Source: Circinella minor (taxonomy: Eukaryota; Mucoromycota; Mucoromycetes; Mucorales; Lichtheimiaceae). From it: a stretch of 64,000 bases of DNA. Positions within the stretch are counted from its first letter, which is position 1; the number at the start of each line of letters is the position of its first letter. Both the position numbers and the translations under genes were made by a program. The stretch spans positions 124,001-188,000 of the forward strand of contig JAEPRB010000005.1 of assembly GCA_016758965.1 (NCBI GenBank). Direction: 5' to 3'. The notes beneath the pieces are model-generated. The model ran no database searches, had not been told where the DNA came from, and worked only from the letters and a program-made list of their open reading frames with translations. Below, piece after piece: positions 46,561 to 61,377 of the stretch.

Positions 46561-47588
46561 ATGAGAATATTTGCAATTCCGATTTTTCGTAATAAATGGG
46601 CATATTATTGTCATTCTACTATTCCAACCAATTCCCGATTAACTCAAGCAGTCGATTGGTCAAATAAGAAATGGGAACAACTAGGTGACGCAGAACCAAC
46701 TACTTGGAAAAGAAAAATATATGATCGTGGTAACAATTTGATGAACCAAATCGATTATCAAGAATGGTTTTTAAAAAGTATACCAAGAAAAGAAGATATT
46801 GAATATCCACCTGAAAAGGTAATTTTTTTTTTTTTTTTTTTTTTTTTAGTTTCGCGTTATTATGAACTATCAATTATGTGAATTGAAAAGAACGCGTGTT
46901 TTAATAGAAACTTATAGGAACTAACAAAAAGCATTATTTAAATGTCATCAAAGGTTTCAGTTCTTTATGCATCTTCTTTAGACAGCTTGGAAATTGAAAA
47001 AGATTTACTACATTTAATCAATGAAAGAGAACCTTATCATAAAAAATACATGTATTATTCTGCTTATTGGGTACCTATCGCATGTACTTTTGCCATTGTT
47101 CCTATTATTCCAAATATACCACTTGCATACAATTTATTCCGTCTTTATAGTCATTACAAAGGTAACGAAAACTTATTCATTACTATTTATTTATTACCAT
47201 AACAACAGCAATAATAATCATTCATAATGAAACTTACTCTCTTTTTATTTTTATAGCATATTATGGAGTACGACATTTAAAATCAGTATCATTAAACTAT
47301 GCCGCGTCACCTGAATTAGATCAAATATTACAAAACCAAAATTTCACAACGACAGAACAAGTAACATTACCAAATGAAGTCGAACAACGATTTATTAAAT
47401 CATCCAACAACAAACCAAATATACAAGATGTATTACACCAGGACATACCAGGTGTACTTGATTTAGAGAATATTATGTTAATATCACGATATTATGATTC
47501 ACCAGGAATGGAAACTGAATTAAAAAGAGCACGATATCAAATGTTGGCTCAAATTGCCAAGGAACGGTTTGCAAAACAAAATCAATAA
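46561..47588 (+). CDS. Mitochondrial K+/H+ exchange-related protein (Mit_KHE1 type)
   Basis: Three exons (46561-46818, 46954-47161, 47257-47588) give 265 residues. The layout is that of the Mit_KHE1 (PF10173) family typified by yeast YDL183C. A short N-terminus (MRIFAIPIFRNKWAYYC) is followed by AVDWSNKKWEQLG, then WKRKIYDRGNNLMNQIDYQE and WFLKSIPRKED, then VLYASSLDSLEIEKDLLHLI. Next are membrane-like hydrophobic helices (YWVPIACTFAIVPIIPNIPL, AYNLFRLYSHYKAYYGVRHL), and the soluble tail ends in MLISRYYDSPGMETELKRAR. Yeast genetics places the family in potassium/proton exchange across the inner mitochondrial membrane, alongside LETM1/Mdm38. A LETM1-type gene lies 4.2 kb downstream on the same strand. 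Confidence 0.82.
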
Positions 47589-47967
47589 CAAAAATAAAAC
47601 TAAAAATAATTTTAGAGTAAAATATTAGAGAGAATATACTGATAGATTCATTATTTTTACATATATACATACAATCATATAGAACAAACAACAGTAATAT
47701 GTATATATATATTTGCACATTTATTCATTTTCTTATGATAAATCGATTTTCTTATAATGCATGATTATTTATATACGTAGACAATTTGAAATTAAGATTT
47801 ATAAAGATTATGTTTATTCTCATTATTATTATGTAAACTAGATAATATAGCAAAATGATTTAAAAAGATACAACGATCACCAATTTATTAAAGAACTTAT
47901 AACAACAACAACCTTATAGTGATTACATGCGTGAAAGTAAGATGAGAAAATTCCTTCGTACACATAT
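47589..47967. other. Convergent 3' flanks
   Basis: A 379-bp spacer lies between the Mit_KHE1 stop and the stop of the cysteine-rich peptide gene. AT-rich; no gene seen. Confidence 0.55.
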
Positions 47968-48344
47968 TTAACAGACGTAGGATACACCGCAAACGCGACA
48001 CCAGTAACCACAATTACCGGAACAACAACCACTGGAAACACATGACGGAGGAAGGCATGTAAATTGGTTCACTGTCAACAATTATTTTTAATATGTTAGT
48101 TCACGAATGTACAGACAAGAAAACTAAATGTGATTTTTTTTATTCACACATTTTTATATTTATTTAAGCTATTAACAACAGTTTAATAAGATAACAAATA
48201 AACTTTACATTTAGCAGTGAGATCGCCTTCGTGACTTTCTGCTTGTAAATCATTGACAGGAGAAATAGGCGTACTGCTATGAACGATAGCAATGAATGTA
48301 ATACCCGATAATGTTAACAAAAGTGTAGAAAAAGAGAGCTTCAT
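47968..48344 (-). CDS. Small secreted cysteine-rich peptide (79 aa, 8 Cys)
   Basis: Two exons (48344-48209, 48071-47968) give 79 residues. Residues 1-21 are a clear signal peptide (MKLSFSTLLLTLSGITFIAI). A hydrophilic, mildly acidic segment (HSSTPISPVNDLQAESHEGD) follows, then a C-terminal knot with eight cysteines spaced C-x4-C-x4-CC-x3-C-x3-C-x2-C-x5-C, the last being the final residue. Splice sites are canonical (T|gtaaag ... gacag|TG) and the joined frame stays open to a TAA. Even cysteine number, a CC pair and glycine-rich loops suggest a disulphide-stabilised extracellular peptide: an effector, antimicrobial peptide, hydrophobin-like surface peptide or signal. Hydrophobins also have eight cysteines but with different spacing and length. 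I recognise no named family. Confidence 0.75.
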
Positions 48345-48837
48345 TTTATATTTTTTTATATATTAGATGAAAATAGAAAGAGGAGAGAGAACAAAGAAGA
48401 ATATTAAAAAGACGTAATAAGGGGTTACATTTATGTTATATCATCTCACTTTAAATGATTTGATATATAAGACATTTTGTTTATACGTACGTATGTAAGA
48501 GTATGCTTATAACTTTATAAAGTTATTATATCATTAAATGGTGTCACCCCATCATAATTGCAATAATAGATATATTGTTTCTTTTATCAAAAATATATTT
48601 ACTACGTAAACTTTTAAAGATGACTCATTTCTCATAATAATATCTATACGTAGATATATACTTTTTCTTGTATACAAGAGATCATTTGAATAAAGATTTA
48701 TTATAACAAAAGAATAAAGGGATAGCTGGCGCTTTTTTTTACACCATACTCTATCGATAATAGTATCAATCAACATACAGAAACAAGGTAGTTCACATCA
48801 TAGTGCTCCATTTATCAATTTTATTAATACTATTTAC
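48345..48837. other. Upstream region of the cysteine-rich peptide gene
   Basis: Sense-strand cttatatatc (plus about 48463-48472) lies about 120 bp upstream of the start and could be a TATA element. The rest is AT-rich; no gene seen. Confidence 0.4.
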
Positions 48838-49476
48838 CAGTGTTGGCAGTTTCCGACTTTCCGACCTGGCGGAAACTGGCGGAAATATATAACACTATAG
48901 AGCTAGCATCAGTAAACATAAATAGGATATATCATATTAAATAAAAGTAATCCGGTCTATTTATATTTTTAATGCATTATATCTGTTACTATAATTACTA
49001 TTATTATAACGTTATAATATATGGTCCACAACACGAACTATGGAAATATATAGTATAATAACACAGAAATGACAATAATGAGTTTTTTTTAAGCCCTGGA
49101 GGTTTTGCATTGATATATAGATGCTGTGCAAGCAAATATAAGCTTCAACATAAATATTGTGCGTTGTTCAGTATATTGGCTTTACAGGTTAAAGCCCGAC
49201 TCGATTGTCAATGGCACAAGATCTGCATACAGAGGAGTAGGATTTTTATGTAGACAAATTTAGACTTTAGAGATAACAATGAAGCTCACTCAGCAGAAGT
49301 AAAATAGACATTTGAATATCTTTTTTCATAACTTAAATATAAATATATACTCTCACTCTATCTCTCTTCCTTTTTATTATTTTAATGAAACTTTTCATCT
49401 CATAATTCCATAAACATATTGATTGAATGAAAAAGGTTTCCGCCATAGGTTTCCGCCTTTTCCGCTATTTACGTAT
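48838..49476. mobile_element. Putative element bounded by TTTCCGCC/GGCGGAAA clusters
   Basis: At the left GGCGGAAACTGGCGGAAA (48868-48885) is preceded by two TTTCCGAC motifs. At the right GGTTTCCGCCATAGGTTTCC (49435-49454) is followed by gcc and a further TTTCCGC. These GC-rich clusters lie in opposite orientation about 550 bp apart in otherwise very AT-rich DNA. The interior has no coding frame. This looks like a small non-autonomous element, but exact termini and target duplication are unresolved. Confidence 0.4.
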
Positions 49477-50108
49477 GACAGTTAATAAGAAGAAAAATCT
49501 TTATACTGCTTCATCGATAAATGATAGTAAATAATTTCTACCCTTCAATTGTCTTGTTTAGTTGTTTCATCATCTTCTTGATAAAACAATATCGTGGAGT
49601 TTCTATCATCTTATTAAGAGGACAATTAATAGTCATTTTTAAGTATACTATCATGAGTTGAAATACGGGTACTGTTACGTATATCTAATCATATCAGAGA
49701 TTGCTGTACGTACGTACCACTAATTGTAAATATAATTCACCAGTGATAGCAGTTAGCTAATTAGAAAGTCATTATAAAAATGTATGTCAAAAAATAATAT
49801 TTTACTATTCTATATATAGTATCGAAAAAAAAGGGAATATTGAGTATTTTACGTTATGGGGAATAAGGTGGGACGAAGGGAAAATAAATAAAAAGAAATT
49901 GATATAATAAACTTCTAGTATAATGTTATTACAATGTTGTACGTAATAATATTATTAATAGCAATAGAATGATAAAGAAATGATTAGAAAAAAAAATAAT
50001 GATACATGGATATTATTTACATCTATATAATTATTAGCTACATACGGTTTAAATATTTATATATTATAGAGTACGTATATATATTAGTATTTATTGATCA
50101 TCCTTGTA
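49477..50108. other. AT-rich intergenic DNA
   Basis: No gene seen. Includes ttacgtat/tacgtacgtac motifs near 49674-49717. Confidence 0.5.
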
Positions 50109-50534
50109 TTATGATGATAAATTATTATTTCTTCTCCATTCATTTTGATATACAGGAGGAGGCTGGTATGCTGGTGGTGGTAAATCTGTTGTTCCATTTT
50201 CATACATAGGTGGTGGATCCATTTGAATTGCTATTGTATTGGCATTATTATTATTAGACGAATGAGTCTGGCTATTTTGTTGTATGTTTGTCCTGTAACG
50301 TTCACGTCTTGCTAATATTGCAAATAGTTTAGCATATTATGTTATAAGTATAAAGAAATAATAATAATAATAATAAAAAGATTGATTACCATAATATCTA
50401 TTTCTGTCCTCTTCTAATTGTCGCTGTATTCTTAATTTATCTTCTTTTCTTCGTTTTTGAAAATACACAGTTGCTATTGTTAATATACTAATAATAATAA
50501 CTGCAATAACAAAAAACAGATAAACTGGGTCCAT
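50109..50534 (-). CDS. Single-pass membrane protein with three PPxY motifs
   Basis: Two exons (50534-50390, 50311-50109) give 115 residues. One transmembrane helix lies at about residues 4-25 (VYLFFVIAVIIISILTIATV). A basic stop-transfer QKRRKEDK and a charged helix (IQRQLEEDRNRYYARRERYR) come next, then a disordered asparagine/serine stretch, and finally three PPxY motifs close together (PPMY, PPAY, PPVY) before the C-terminus. PPxY motifs bind WW domains of Nedd4/Rsp5 ubiquitin ligases; small membrane adaptors of this kind (yeast Rcr1, Sna3, Bsd2-like) bring Rsp5 to membrane cargo. The positive-inside rule puts the PPxY tail in the cytosol. No sequence family is recognised beyond that, so the adaptor role is inference. 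Splicing is canonical (TATG|gtaatc ... ttag|CA). Confidence 0.75.
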
Positions 50535-51817
50535 TATTCTTTTTTTTTTAATTGGGAAAGGTGACTTTTCGTATATAAATATACTATATTGTTTTTTTAA
50601 TTGATAAAAAAAAACGGAGGATATGTATTTTTATTTCTTAAGAAATAGGATTGTGTGTGTGAGAGAGCGAGAGAGAGAAAGAGCCAAGAAAGAAAAAGAA
50701 GAAGAAAAGGATGAGAAAAGATATTTTAAACTTTTGTTTTTCCATTCAACATGGCGTTTTGTACAACAATAAAATAAAATAAAAAAGGCCACGCTGCTAT
50801 GATTTATTGTAATACGTTTCATATAACCTTAGACATAATGATATAAGGAAATTCTTATAAATAATTGCTCAGCAAACTATTTTTCTTTTTGTCAAAGTGA
50901 TTCTCATTTTTCTTTTTGACTTATTGAAACTACGTAATTGATGCTTTTGTAAATATAAGCCTTAGGAATTCATGTTATTTTTTATTTATTTATTTACAAA
51001 TCTAAATTCAAGGTCACTATAACAAGAAAAAGTATAAGACTAATTCTTTTTTTCTGTTTGATTTCAATGAATAGTACAGATTTATCCCCCACCATTTTTA
51101 TATTCTACCTACTATTACATTCATTCTTATTTAATCCCGTTCCATTATTTATTATTTTCTCGGATTATTTTTAAGGTGCGCTGTTACTATTATTAAATTG
51201 AATTATGATAAAATAACTGAATATAAGTCCTTTGTGATTTTTTATTACAAAAATAAATAACCTGAAGCTATTTCAATAGCATTATTTATAAAATATATGA
51301 ATGAATCTGATAATAATAAAGTACGTTATTCAAATGAAAAAATATTATCAAATTTATGCAAATGATTCAAATAGGATAACAAAATAAACTTTTTTTTTTT
51401 TCCTTTTTACTGTTATTCTTGACAACAACAAACAATGTATTTATTTGTATCTTCCTTTTTTTTAAAAAAAATAAAAATAAAAGTTCCAAGTAATGAATCC
51501 TTTCAGATGATTTTTTATATTACTCGGAAGAGTTATGACTCTCCGCTGGATTTTTTGCCCGAGGGCAAACGAATTCGGATGAACAATGGACCGATTGACG
51601 TGACTACATACACACATACACACACACATATAATCTTCACACTTTGAAGTTTTTTTTTTGCTTAAAGCAGCAACAGATTTTCACGTCCCCGCTAATTTTT
51701 TCGTGCACAATTATACACACAGACAAAACTTATATCTCTCTTTATCTTTATCTTTATCTTTTTTTTTTTTTTTTTTTTTTTTTACTCTTTTATTTTTCTT
51801 CCTTTATTTCCTAATCA
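50535..51817. promoter_or_regulatory. Divergent upstream region (PPxY protein / LETM1)
   Basis: A 1.3-kb spacer separates two starts on opposite strands. It contains GA-rich runs near 50658-50720, CA-rich runs near 51607-51630, and a poly-T tract (51759-51783) plus pyrimidine-rich leader directly before the LETM1 ATG. The short frames here are not protein-like. Confidence 0.5.
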
Positions 51818-54415
<2,598 letters not shown>

Positions 54416-56280
54416 ATTCTTTTAGATAATTTCTAGATTGAACAAAATAGAGAAAAATAATAATAATTGGGAAACTCTGTATTTTAAAGTTTTAATTATA
54501 ACATATTGAAGAAGGGAAAAAAAAAGCTAGGAACGATTAGTTTTAAAGTTGATAGTAATTGAAAGTGGTAGGAGATAAACGGTAAATACATCTTAAGATG
54601 CTTGATAGGAGTTCAAGATATATTAATGTATGGTAAATTTTAGTTATTTAGTTTTTTTTTTCTCCTTATTTAGTCAAAAAAAAAAATAACAGAATGAATC
54701 AAAATACATTGAAGGCGTGAATATGTTTAAGCTATGTGAAAGAAATGATTTTTGCTTATTGCTACTTATAGTAACTATATATTAAATATTTTACTTTTTT
54801 CATATTTGTTGTGCTATGTTGATCAGTTGGAAATTTCCAAACTTTATAGAAGAATACTACTCTACTTGCCTTTCTTTGTTTCCTTTTAATTTGATGTATC
54901 TTCATCAGTACGTATTTTTATGTAGTTGATATTTATGTATGTGTCTATTTACATGTTGTTTATTCTTGATGTATCGTATTATGTTACATAGCAACAGTAA
55001 GTAAATGTAACCCAGCAAATACGTAGCTATAGACAAGATGGAGGAAAAGTAAAAGAATTCTCTTAGAACTCAATGAAGTCATTGTCTGTAATGAACATCT
55101 AGTTAATCATTCATAAAGGTCCAATGCCTTTCTACTGTTATGAAAATAAAATTGTCAAGTTTAAATGGTTTTAAATCCCCCATTGCCCCTTATTGACAAC
55201 AAACATACAAAGTAACAAAGTTTGTTGGGTAATATATAAATAAATTAACTGACTTCAAATGTATCAATGCAAAAAACAAAGGAATATTTTTTGCCACTCA
55301 CTATTAATGCAAGCTAAAAAGTGGCACAGTTTTTTTTTTTTTTTTCTTTTATGAGTTAATATATAATTATAATAATTAAGTACACAAAAATAACAACTGT
55401 TATATATAATGAATCACAATAATTATTTAGTTTATTATTGATTTTATTCTTTGTGATGATAAGAAGAAAAAAAAAAGGTGTCAAAGATAGAAATATTATA
55501 ATTATTCCATTTAACTAAACAGTGTAACCTTCTTGACCACAAGAAAAATAATTGTTAAGAATAAATCTTTTTTTTTTTTTTTTTTTTGGCTTTTGGTGTC
55601 AAGATAGATTAATTGAATTAATTGACAACCGAATGTTCTTTATAAAGATTATAAATATTTCTATTAGTATAAAAGACTATTGTTGAGGTGGGAACAGGGA
55701 TGATGAGTTTTGGTAAGTTTTTAAAAAGGTCTATTCTTTTTCTTTTAGGAATCCAGATGGATGTTTCGACTTTTTCTATAATCTTTTTTTTTTAAGAACT
55801 TTTTTTTAATTGGCTAGATCAAATTCTGGGTACTTGTACTACATATCATTGTACCAAAAATGGAAATTGAACTGATGGCCCCAAAATAGGAGTGAGTGAG
55901 AGAGATGAGTGAGTGAGTGAGTGTATATATTTGAGGGAAAGGAAGGGGGGGGGAGAGAGGGAGTTTACTTAGTGTGTGGTATCAACTAATTTTTTTTTCT
56001 TACCTTTCTCTTTTTTCTCTTTATTTTTTTTTCCCTTTCATCCGTGACATTCCTTTTAATTACCAACAAATTATCAAGCAGCTGGTTTGCTTATAATAAT
56101 AATAATAATAATAATAATATCCTTCCCTTAACTCTTTCCTTTTTTTTTTTTTTTTTTTTTTTTTTGAAACTTGCTTACACTATATATCATTAACGTACCT
56201 GAAACACTAAAAGAAACGACGCGCAAAACAAAAAATAACTTTTACATTTATATTTTTATATACACACACATTACACACCC
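54416..56280. other. 1.9-kb intergenic region
   Basis: No coding frame was found. It has long poly-T/poly-A tracts, GAGT tetranucleotide repeats near 55890-55923, (AAT)n near 56094-56119 and a poly-T run near 56142-56165. It includes the 5' region of the multi-pass membrane protein gene, with pyrimidine-rich DNA at 55990-56040. Confidence 0.55.
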
Positions 56281-57920
56281 ATGGTTACCGTTAACAAAAT
56301 TGTAATATATATTCACTTTTTCCACCTTTTGAAAAAAAAATAATAATAATTAATTAATAATCACGAATTACCGAAAAAAAAAAATAAACTAAAAATCTCA
56401 TCAAAAATAATTATAATTATAATTATATAGATATCCCGCATTACAGAGACTCGCTGGTCGAAATTATATATTGGCACTGCTTCCTTACAAGCACTTATTA
56501 TAATTATTTTACAAGCACTTATTTGTTCACAAAATACACTTCAAGCTAGATTACTTCCAGAACCTGAAGGAGGAGCTTTTGTTTTAGTCAATAGCAATAT
56601 AACAGATAGTGATATACCTGCTCAAGCATCTGATAGATTAGGTAGAATTATTTGGGAAAATATTGCATTTATTGGTTTTCAAGTATGGTTTTTAGTGATG
56701 GTATTTGATGCGGTATGTATAATAATAATACTATTTATTTATTTATTTTTTATTATTGTATTATATATTAACTTGAAAAATTTCTCTATTGGATCATTTT
56801 GTATTGGGGGTGTGGATATGTGTTTTTGTTATTTATAGACTGTTTATCAAAACACCGCAGAAATTCTAGCACTTGCTGTGTTAAATGCAATTTGTGCTAT
56901 TCTTGGTGCTTTACAAGTGGTAGATGGTAATAAGTGGCTAGAACGACTTTCTAAAACAGAATATTCAACAACGCCGCTTGAAACAGCAAGATGGCTTGAA
57001 GTTGGATTAAGTTGTGTTATTTTGATTTTTGCATGTATGATGGCCTATCTTAGTTATGAAATGTCAAGACAATTTGGTTGGAATATTTATAAAAAAATTG
57101 GTGCAGATGTACAAATGCAAAGTAAGTTTTTAATATCTTTTCTATATATAAATAATTGAATACTTATACTTTTATATCTTTTATTATATATTTAGAAATG
57201 TACCGAATGTTTCAATTCTTTGTATTGGGACTAAAGATTGATGTATTTACACAATTTCTTGTATCATTATTTTATATTATTCAATTTGGTACTAAAGCAG
57301 AAAATGTTGTTTGGGAAACTGGTATTCAAATTGTTGTCACTGTTCTTATTTTACCTATGCTTTATTTTGCTAGAACAGCAGTAAGTAGTATTCAAGTTTA
57401 TTTTAAAATATAAATATAAATATATATAGTAACATATTATTATTATTATTATTATTAGGGAAGTACAGAAAGTTATGGTAGAATGATTACATTTATTACA
57501 TTTGAAGCTATTGTTATAGTTCATTATTCATTGATTTTAAAACAAACACTTCAACCAAATAATAGTTGGTATACTTGGATTTGTTTAGGTAAAATATACA
57601 CTATTTAATATTTAATATTTAATATTTAATAATGAAAACTAACTTTTAATTTTATATAATATTTTAGTACTTATTGGTATTATTCTTTGTGCTGTATGTT
57701 TAAATTTCCTTTTTTATATATTTATGTATATATATATTTATTAACTTTATTTTATATTATACATATTTAATAGGGGACTGGTATTCTTGGTGGTATTTGC
57801 ATGAATAATTTCGGTCGAGGACTTAAATCTTATGTACAAAGAGGAAAACTTAAGAAAACACAAGAAGATGTAGAAATGACCAAGACAAATAATAATAATT
57901 GGCAAATTGATGAAGATTAA
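56281..57920 (+). CDS. Multi-pass membrane protein, UPF0658 Golgi-like
   Basis: Seven exons (56281-56301, 56431-56712, 56839-57121, 57196-57380, 57459-57588, 57668-57693, 57774-57920) give 357 residues with about seven hydrophobic segments. A short cytosolic-looking start (MVTVNKIISRITETRWSKLY) leads into TM1. A luminal-type loop carries the possible N-glycosylation site NSNITDSD. Later segments include FIGFQVWFLVMVFDATVYQN and KIDVFTQFLVSLFYIIQFGT. The C-terminal tail is lysine-rich and polar. The arrangement recalls the fungal UPF0658 Golgi membrane family (S. pombe SPAC1952.10c type), whose function is unknown; that assignment is from memory. A 21-nt first exon and 26-nt sixth exon are both needed to keep the frame. 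Confidence 0.8.
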
Positions 57921-58599
57921 ATAAGATTAATATTTATCATCATTTATTAAAAAGAAACAAAAAAAAAATTCGACATAGCACATATATCAACAACAATCAT
58001 TCATTCATCATCTCTATATATAAACTACTTACTTCTACCACTCCCTTTTATTATCACTTTTTTTTTTTTTCCCTCCGTCACACTTTTTTACTCATATATA
58101 CATTTCATCCTTTCCTCTTTTTTTTTTTTTTTTTTTTTTTCCGCCTTTTGTGTACAGAAAGCATTTTTATCCTTCCCATCCAATTATAAATATAAAAATG
58201 AAAATAACGAGAAAAAAAAAAAAAACTATATGTAATGTAATTAAATATCCCAATTTTTTCTTTCTTTTTTTTTATTAAAGAAAAGATAAAAGTTTCCCAT
58301 TCAGGTTGGACATTGGGGAAAGAAAAGAGAAAAGAGATAGAAAAAAAAAAGACATGAAAGAAGAGAAAGACAAATAGTATAGTAGTAATAAAATCAACCT
58401 TCAAATTACTATAAAAAAAAAAGGGGAGGGGAGAGAGAAGAGGAAGTAGAGGTTTATAGAAAAGAAAAAAAAGAAAGAGGGAAAAATAATAATAATAATA
58501 ATAAAAAGTTGATATAGAAGAAGGTGTGTTGATGTGGTGTTTGGAAATAAGGGAAAATAACGATGAAAAGACTAAAAAGTAATAATAATAATATTAAAA
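57921..58599. other. Convergent 3' flanks of membrane protein and septin genes
   Basis: AT-rich with poly-T (58118-58140), poly-A and (AAT)n (58486-58503) tracts. No gene seen; a low-complexity minus-strand frame was rejected. Confidence 0.55.
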
Positions 58600-59775
58600 T
58601 TAAGGTGAGGATGGGTTAGAAGTAGTTCGTACAGGTGTAGCTGGAGTAGCAATACCAGGTGATACTGGAGTACCAGGTGAACCAATAGGTGTAGTAGGTT
58701 GTTGAGCAGTAGATTCCTTAATAGCTAAAAGTTGTTTAGCACGGAAAGCTTCATAATGAATTTGAGCAGTAGTTTCAATTAAATCTTGTAAATGAGTTCT
58801 TGTCAAAAAGTTACGCAAGTGAACAAATTCACAATGATTTTCATCTTCTACATTAATTACACCCCATCTTGTCTTTCTTCCACGAACGGCTTTTCCATCA
58901 ATAACTACATTTCTTTCAGAACCAACAATAGCAAATGGAATCAAATCCTATATATATATATATATAAAGATGTTTTAGTGATATAAAAAGATGAATATAA
59001 TAATTTATATAAATATACATACACGAATGCTTTCATTCAAAGCAGTTTCTTGTTCATCATCTTCATCACTTTCATATGGATACAATCTAATATTATGGAA
59101 TCCAAGTTCTGCCTTGATCTATTTATATATATAATCCATTTAAAAATTATTTTCTTTTTCATTCAAAAACATAGATCTATTTATATTATATATAGATAAA
59201 TTCTTACACGTTGTCTAAAAGCTTCACGCTCTTCAATTGTTAAAGAATCAGATTTAGCAATAACAGGAACAACATTGACAACTTCTGAAAGTTTCTTAAG
59301 TACAACGATATCAATGGGTTTAAGTCTAAAATAAATTATATATTAGATTTATAGAATTAAAATATTATTTCTTTAATAATAATAAAAGCAACTTACGAAT
59401 GACCTGAAGGAGTAAGAAAGAAAAGACAACAATGAACTCTTGAATCAGTAATATAACGATCACGTTGAGCTGTTAATTCTTTACGAAGATAAGCAGAATG
59501 TTGATCTTTAATATACTTGACAATAGGTTCCCAACTAAACATAATCATTTTATAAGTATAGATATATATATATATATATAAAATCTCATCATTAAAATAA
59601 TAAAAATAATTTTTTATACCAATTTTCATTATTTACTTGATCACCATAACCAGGAGTATCAACAATATTCAATTTCAAACGAACACCGTGTTCTTCAATC
59701 ACTTTAGGAGATATAAAAAAAAGGGGGGGTAAGAAGGAGTATATATAAAGTTAATATTATTTTTAGGGTTATTTT

Positions 59776-59814
<39 letters not shown>

Positions 59815-60444
59815 TACAATGAGAAACATTTTCAATTTCGGTAGTTTGACGAGGAGGTTCATCAGAATTAAGACGACCTTTACTATCAATTAAATGAGAA
59901 GCAAAAATGGTATTAACAAGAGTTGATTTACCGAGACCTGATTGACCTATTTATATTCAAGGGGAGGAGAGGAATACAGGAAAGACGATGAAAAAAAAGT
60001 TATTTTAAGTATAAATGTTTATATATATATATATATATATACTCCATGGATCTACCATTCTTCTTTCAAGATGAAACTCCCTTTTTTAAACTTTTATAAA
60101 ACTTACCAACAACCATGACATTGAATTGAAATCCTCTTTTAAGTAATTTCTTTTCAATTTGTTGAGTGATGGTATCGAAACCAACATAACCGTTAAGTTG
60201 AGTCTATATAAATAATAATTGTTTTTTTTTTTTTTTGAAAATAAAATATATATAATGAGTCAAGATGTGTTATATAACAATGGTATACATTGTTCCTGGA
60301 TTGGGGGGGGGGAAGAGTTCCGAGAAGAAAAACCAGATGAAAAAAAAAAAAGGTTTCAATGAAATGAAAAATTCTATTTATTGAAGAAAAAAAAAAGTTT
60401 ACCTCGTTTGCCTCTACAGGATTTTGTGTAGCAGTAGCAGCCAT
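58600..60444 (-). CDS. CDC10: Septin, Cdc10 type
   Basis: Eight exons (60444-60403, 60203-60107, 59946-59818, 59701-59620, 59534-59397, 59325-59208, 59118-59023, 58947-58600) give 349 residues. The Cdc10-specific start of the GTPase domain is [20 protein letters not shown] followed by FQFNVMVVG. The P-loop is [10 protein letters not shown]3 is DTPGYGD, and G4 is AKSD. The septin-specific [20 protein letters not shown] and [20 protein letters not shown] lie between them, and the septin unique element contains [20 protein letters not shown]. There is no long C-terminal coiled coil, as usual for Cdc10; a proline/threonine-rich tail ends it. Septins form filaments at septa and polarity sites; Cdc10 occupies the central position of yeast hetero-octamers. 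Intron 3 contains a 30-plus poly-A tract. Confidence 0.95.
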
Positions 60445-61377
60445 GATGAAAAGATTTTAAAGGATTGGGGAAAAGATGTGTGTGTGTATATGTTCAGAAA
60501 AAAGGAAAGGGGAAGGTCAAATATTAACGCGAAAAAATACGAGAAACTAAAACTAAAAAAAAAAAAAAAAAGTTAGGGAATCTCTTTCCAATAATATAGC
60601 CCAATAATAAGGAGGAATATAATTTCTCGTCTCTCTGTGATACATTGCTTTAATACATACTACACGTGTCTCAACTGTCATTACCTTATTTGGATCCCAT
60701 GCTTAATATGTATAAGCTCCACCTCTCCCCACCCCCCATGAAACCAAAATTCCGACTGCAATTCGTGTTTTTTTAATGATAACAGTACATAGAGTTCGCT
60801 TCTTAAGGGTGATCTAATAACTTAACAATAAAACACAGATGAGTAGATGGTAAAGTTGGAATGTTTGAACAGAAAAAATGGATTAAGAACTCATTTTATT
60901 TAAAAGTGTCAACAAATATACGAGGCGTACCTATCGTAATTTCCAGGAACCAGAGTAAGTGAGAATTTGACCTTGAGTATGTACAAATTGCAGCGGATAG
61001 TAGGTAGAAATCACTTTTTTATCTACTGCAACAAAATTCGAAGAAATTGAATATTGCCTCTCTATTAATACTGAAAAAAAAACCCTGATGAGATGTTGAT
61101 TACTGTTTTGAGTTGAGCTAATAATGCTAGAGTTTATTAAGAATCTTTATAGATCCACTTTCAGAAATTCAGGGAATAGGTGGGTATTTATAATTTTTTT
61201 TTGAATAAGAATTTACTTTGGTCTGCGGTTGGGAATAGTATAAAGCTATAAGTAAAGTTCATGAGACCTTTGCATAAGTAAAAAAAAAAAATAAGAAGAG
61301 CAGACTGTATAATTTGAAGTATTGTGTATAGGCGAGATAATATAATATAAAAGGGTAATGTTTTAATATAGGTAAAT
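60445..61377. other. 5' flank of septin gene and transition to repeat island
   Basis: Upstream of the septin start are purine-rich stretches (60460-60575) and a CACGTG-like cacgtgtc near 60663. Beyond about 60.8 kb no gene is seen. Confidence 0.45.

Noticed and set aside
58105..58404. 99-codon minus-strand frame with a hydrophobic centre
   Set aside because: Arises from poly-T and AT-rich 3' flank; phenylalanine and lysine runs only.
60253..60262. Second TGAGTCA-like site
   Set aside because: Lies within septin intron 1, with no amino-acid gene nearby, so it is probably chance.
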